This document shows positions 60,998-64,000 of a stretch of 64,000 nucleotides of DNA, one piece after another (position 1 is the stretch's first letter; each line of letters begins with the position of its first letter). Both the position numbers and the translations under genes were made by a program. Source of the DNA: UBA6168 sp964573725 (GTDB lineage Bacteria; Bacteroidota; Bacteroidia; Chitinophagales; Saprospiraceae). The notes beneath the pieces are model-generated. The model saw only the letters and a list, made by a program, of their open reading frames with translations, ran no database searches and was not told the origin of the DNA. The DNA is taken from contig CAZNLJ010000021.1 in the NCBI GenBank assembly GCA_964573725.1, positions 1 through 64,000 of the forward strand, given 5' to 3'.

Positions 60998-62464
60998 TCA
61001 GTATGCGACGGCGAAGAGCACGCGTTGGGTCGAAGGATTGCCCGTCAGGATGCATTTTCCTTCCTCGAGCGGATTATCCAAGGGAATACAGCGGATGGTC
61101 GCCTTGGTCAGTTCCTTGATTTGTTGCTCCGTTTCCGGCGTACCGTCCCAGTGAGCCGAAACGAAGCCGCCTTTCTCCGCGAGGACTGCGCGGAATTCCT
61201 CGAGCGTATCGACGCGGGTGGTATGTGCTTCGCGGAAGCGGAGCGCGCGGTCGAACAGGTTCTGTTGGATTTCCTCCAGCAGGTTGGCGACATGATCGGC
61301 GATACCCTCCAAGGGTTGGGCGGATTTCTCCTTGGTATCCCTCCTGGCCACCTCCACCTGACCGGCGGCCAGGTCGCGGGCGCCGAGGCCGAGTCGGACG
61401 GGAACCCCGTGCATTTCATGTTCCGCGAACTTGAAACCCGGGCGATTTTTCATATCCGTATCATATTTCACCCGGATTCCTTTTTCCTTCAGGGATTTCA
61501 TGATGCGGGCGGCAGCCTCGTCCAGTTCCGGAGCCGGTTTGGGGATCGGAATGATGACGACCTGGGTAGGGGCGAGCCGGGGCGGCAGCACCAACCCGTC
61601 ATCATCGGAATGGGTCATGATGAGGCCGCCGATGAGGCGGGTGGAGACGCCCCAGGAGGTTGCCCAGACATATTCCTGTTCGTTATTTACGTTGAGGAAT
61701 TTCACATCGAAGGCCTTGGCGAAATTTTGACCGAGGAAATGGGAGGTCCCCGCCTGCAGGGCCTTGCCGTCTTGCATGAGTGCCTCGATGCAGTAGGTGT
61801 CCACGGCGCCGGCGAACCGTTCGTTGGCGGTTTTCACCCCTTTGATGACCGGCATGGCCATCCATTCCTCCGCAAACTTGGCGTACACGTCCAGGATGGT
61901 GAGGGTTTCCTCGACGGCTTCCTCGCGGGTGGCATGCGCGGTGTGGCCTTCCTGCCAGAGGAACTCTGCGGTCCGGAGGAAAAGTCGGGTCCGCATTTCC
62001 CATCGGACCACGTTGGCCCACTGGTTGATCAGCAGGGGGAGGTCCCGGTAGCTGTTGATCCAGGTCCGGTAGGTATCCCAGATGATGGTTTCGGAAGTGG
62101 GGCGGACGATCAGCTCCTCCTCGAGTTTGGCATCGGGGTCGACGATGACACCGCCGCCGTTCGGGTCGTTCTTGAGGCGGTGGTGGGTGATGACGGCACA
62201 TTCCTTGGCGAAGCCTTCCACATGCTGCGCCTCCCGGCTGAGGAAGCTCTTGGGGATGAAGAGCGGGAAATAGGCATTGACGTGTCCGGTGTCCTTGAAC
62301 ATCCGGTCGAGTTGGTCCCGCATATTTTCCCAGATGGCGAAGCCGTGGGGCTTGATGACCATGCAGCCGCGTACGGCGGAGTGGTCGGCCAGATTGGCTT
62401 TCTTGACAATGTCGACGTACCACTGGGAGTAGTCCTGTGATTGGGAGGTGATTTCCTTGGCCAT
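60998..62464 (-). CDS. proS: Proline--tRNA ligase (type 3)
   Basis: Class II aminoacyl-tRNA synthetase of 488 aa of the shorter archaeal/eukaryotic-type (type 3) found in Bacteroidota. It begins MAKEITSQSQDYSQWYVDIV and has motif 1 around GFAIWENMRDQLDRMFK, motif 2 RTRLFLRTAEFLWQEG, and motif 3 near the GGLIMTHSDDDGLVLPP region. The anticodon-binding domain (about 285-395, VVIIPIPKP) and a C-terminal zinc-type domain follow; no editing INS domain is present. The start at 62464 gives the expected N-terminus. A -7 box lies at 62690-62697. Confidence 0.96.
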   Translation of the reverse strand: MAKEITSQSQDYSQWYVDIVKKANLADHSAVRGCMVIKPHGFAIWENMRDQLDRMFKDTGHVNAYFPLFIPKSFLSREAQHVEGFAKECAVITHHRLKNDPNGGGVIVDPDAKLEEELIVRPTSETIIWDTYRTWINSYRDLPLLINQWANVVRWEMRTRLFLRTAEFLWQEGHTAHATREEAVEETLTILDVYAKFAEEWMAMPVIKGVKTANERFAGAVDTYCIEALMQDGKALQAGTSHFLGQNFAKAFDVKFLNVNNEQEYVWATSWGVSTRLIGGLIMTHSDDDGLVLPPRLAPTQVVIIPIPKPAPELDEAAARIMKSLKEKGIRVKYDTDMKNRPGFKFAEHEMHGVPVRLGLGARDLAAGQVEVARRDTKEKSAQPLEGIADHVANLLEEIQQNLFDRALRFREAHTTRVDTLEEFRAVLAEKGGFVSAHWDGTPETEQQIKELTKATIRCIPLDNPLEEGKCILTGNPSTQRVLFAVAY

Positions 62465-62816
62465 GGCTGTGCTGCTGATTTAACGGTTTCCGTCTCGACA
62501 TTCGCCGGGGCTGTCCGATGGTCGGTCGTTTTCCGGCGCGCCCGGTTCGATTCGGGAGCCGCATACCGACCGGGTAACGCGATTTCCGCCCGGATGTTCC
62601 GGGGACGGAGGCCGCCGGTTGCCCGGGCTTGGTTTACTTTAACAGGGTGAAACTGCGAATTTAGCACCCCGTTAACAAAATAAGTGGGGCAAAGCTAATA
62701 AATTCGTGCTTGTAAAACGGTTCGGTTCCGATAACTGCCCGAGGCAACCGAAAGGAGCCTTCCCATCCGCAAGAAACCATCGTTCCGGCCATGTTCACCG
62801 AATAAATCCTTTACAC
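62465..62816. promoter_or_regulatory. Divergent region proS / secreted protein gene
   Basis: Gap of 352 nt. The -7 box for proS is at 62690-62697 (minus). No full promoter was recognised for the plus-strand gene. The stretch 62640-62720 is AT-rich. Confidence 0.4.
62690..62697 (-). promoter_or_regulatory. Probable -7 element for proS
   Basis: TAGCTTTG on the minus strand matches TAnnTTTG; no TTG is present 19-21 nt upstream. The leader would be about 225 nt. Confidence 0.4.
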
Positions 62817-64000
62817 ATGAAAAGCAACCATATCATGTCGGCCTTGTTCCTCGCGCTGGTTTTCGTCGGCGCGACGGCGACCCCGGCAGCCGCCCAGTAC
62901 GACGACCTGTACTACAATCCCGATACGGATTCGGAGACCTTCTACACCGCCCCGTCCGGCCAAGATTACCAGGACAACGGGTATCAGGACGGGTATGACA
63001 ACGAAGCGTACGAAGACGATCCCTACGACGATTACAACTACCATTACACCTCCCGGATCCGCCGCTTCCACCGTCCCTATTACGGCTTCAGTTATTTCGA
63101 CCCCATCTATGTGGACATGGCCTACTACGACCCTTTCTGGTCGCCGGCACTGACCACCCTGCTCATCTATGACAATTATTGGTCGTTCCGGAGCTGGAAC
63201 CGTTGGAACCGGTTCAACCGGTTCAATTCCTGGAACTCCTGGAATTCCTGGAACTACGGCTTCGGACCGTCCTTCGGCTCCCCTTGGCAAAACCGGTGGA
63301 ACGACCCGTGGTTCGGCGGCGGCTTCGGCAACACCTATGTATTCAACAACTACGGATACGGCGGCGGCTTCGGCAACGGTTTCTACAATACGGCCGGATA
63401 CGGGTCCTACTACTGCCCGCCCAGCTGGGGCAACGGATTGGCTTACAACGCCGGCAGCAATGTCAGCAACAACACCTACTACGGCGCCCGTCGGACCGGG
63501 CTGCGTCCGGAAAACCAGCCCGGCAGCCTCCGGCTCGGCACGGGCAACGGCAACCGCACGGAAAGTGCCGCCGGGGAATCCCGCCGGCTGGCCGCTCCCC
63601 GCTACGACAACGGCACCGCCCGGACCGCGGACGAACGGGAATCCATCCGTCGCGAGCTGAACGACGATTCCCGCGACAACCGGACGACCCGCCCTTCCGC
63701 CACGGACTCCCGAACCAACCGTTATGCCGCTCCGGCCGACGACAACCGGACCCGTGCCACCGAACGCAATTCCAACCCGCGCAGCAGCACCGGCACCAAC
63801 CCCCGGTCCCGCTATCCGGACCGGAGTTCCACCAGCCCCTCCCGCAGCCGTGATTCCGGCAGTTTCAACAGCAACGGCAACAGCCGCAGCTCCAGCCCCA
63901 GCTGGAACAACAGCAGCCGCAGTTCCGGTGGCTTCAACAACGGCGGCAACAGCCGTAGCTCCAGCCCCAGCTGGAACAACAGCAGCCGCAGCTCCGGTGG
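62817..64000 (+). CDS. Secreted low-complexity protein, 3' end beyond the window
   Basis: Open frame of 394 complete codons without a stop, cut by the window end. A signal peptide (1-26, ending AAAQ) is followed by an Asp/Tyr-rich part (27-80, YDDLYYNPDTDSETFY, then YQDNGYQDGYDNEAYEDDPYDDYNY). Residues about 90-215 are rich in Trp, Asn, Phe and Gly (WNRWNRFNRFNSWNSWN). A Ser/Asn/Arg-rich region follows, ending in a 23-residue tandem repeat from residue 350. The composition suggests a surface or matrix protein with a disordered body. No family is recognised. The ATG at 62817 fits the signal peptide. Confidence 0.8.
   Translation, partial: MKSNHIMSALFLALVFVGATATPAAAQYDDLYYNPDTDSETFYTAPSGQDYQDNGYQDGYDNEAYEDDPYDDYNYHYTSRIRRFHRPYYGFSYFDPIYVDMAYYDPFWSPALTTLLIYDNYWSFRSWNRWNRFNRFNSWNSWNSWNYGFGPSFGSPWQNRWNDPWFGGGFGNTYVFNNYGYGGGFGNGFYNTAGYGSYYCPPSWGNGLAYNAGSNVSNNTYYGARRTGLRPENQPGSLRLGTGNGNRTESAAGESRRLAAPRYDNGTARTADERESIRRELNDDSRDNRTTRPSATDSRTNRYAAPADDNRTRATERNSNPRSSTGTNPRSRYPDRSSTSPSRSRDSGSFNSNGNSRSSSPSWNNSSRSSGGFNNGGNSRSSSPSWNNSSRSSG
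63864..64000 (+). repeat. 69-nt tandem repeat within the secreted protein gene
   Basis: Two units, 63864-63932 and 63933-64000 (the second cut at its last base), encode 23 residues each: Phe-Asn, then SNGNSRSSSPSWNNSSRSSGG or NGGNSRSSSPSWNNSSRSSGG. More units may follow beyond the window. Such arrays can vary in length between strains. Confidence 0.85.

Noticed and set aside
60725..62440. 571-codon open frame on the plus strand opposite proS
   Set aside because: Shadow frame of a GC-rich gene. The minus strand encodes a complete ProRS with all class II motifs; the plus frame has no recognisable domain.
63864..64000. Tandem repeat considered as a CRISPR array
   Set aside because: The units are contiguous, without spacers, and translate in frame as a 23-residue protein repeat.
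1..64000. tRNA, rRNA, tmRNA or RNase P RNA genes
   Set aside because: No T-loop GGTTCGAATCC-like segment with matching acceptor arms and no conserved rRNA or RNase P blocks were noticed in the intergenic regions. A run of tRNAscan-SE and Infernal would be decisive.

Overview
The window reads as chromosomal DNA of a GC-rich member of the Bacteroidota. Supporting signs are a C-terminal type IX secretion (T9SS) sorting domain, a TPR/beta-propeller/OmpA protein built like PorE, paired Skp/OmpH chaperones, several Bacteroidota-type promoters (TTG, about 19-21 nt, TAnnTTTG), paired rhomboid proteases and a kynurenine 3-monooxygenase. The high GC content and gene complement suggest Saprospiria (Lewinella/Phaeodactylibacter-like), but genus cannot be fixed from sequence alone. 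I found no rRNA, tRNA, CRISPR array, intact insertion sequence or prophage.

Layout. 0-4.5 kb (minus): TlpA-like thiol oxidoreductase, LolD-type ABC ATPase, AsnRS. 4.7-9.9 kb (plus): two OmpH-like chaperones, an ECF sigma/anti-sigma/envelope-protein operon, a coiled-coil membrane protein. 9.9-15 kb (minus): AstE/aspartoacylase-like hydrolase, isoaspartyl peptidase, coiled-coil protein, PurQ. 15.3-20 kb (plus): MoaC and a MobB-like/MobA protein, L34, YgjP-like metalloprotease, TPR protein; then PdxH (minus). 20.9-22.2 kb is a gene-poor stretch with a dispersed repeat and tandem terminator-like units. 22.2-27.8 kb (plus): redoxin, metal-binding lipoprotein, NTF2-like protein, TPR protein, PorE-like OmpA protein. 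28.4-31.4 kb (minus): T9SS cargo protein and fatty-acid desaturase. 31.9-41.7 kb (plus): acylphosphatase, secreted protein, rimP-nusA-infB, uvrA. 42-43.6 kb: S74 chaperone-domain protein. 43.7-51.3 kb (minus): MoxR, CysRS, small secreted protein, EEP-fold protein, two rhomboids, KMO. 51.5-60.2 kb is mostly plus: AroB, ECF sigma plus a probable dual membrane-spanning anti-sigma factor, SDR, purine nucleoside phosphorylase, LemA and two TPM proteins, with a second MoxR on minus. 61-64 kb: ProRS (minus) and a secreted low-complexity protein that runs off the window end.

The most notable items are: (1) a dispersed intergenic element of about 220-275 bp in four copies with a GC-rich hairpin whose pairing is kept despite base changes; (2) the sigma gene overlapping a gene for a protein that appears to span both membranes, with a threefold N-terminal motif; (3) a near-consensus promoter plus terminator-like hairpin in the very short rimP leader; (4) two terminator/MNKH-start units at 21.2-21.4 kb. 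All functional calls come from reading motifs and architecture by eye; no database search was run.
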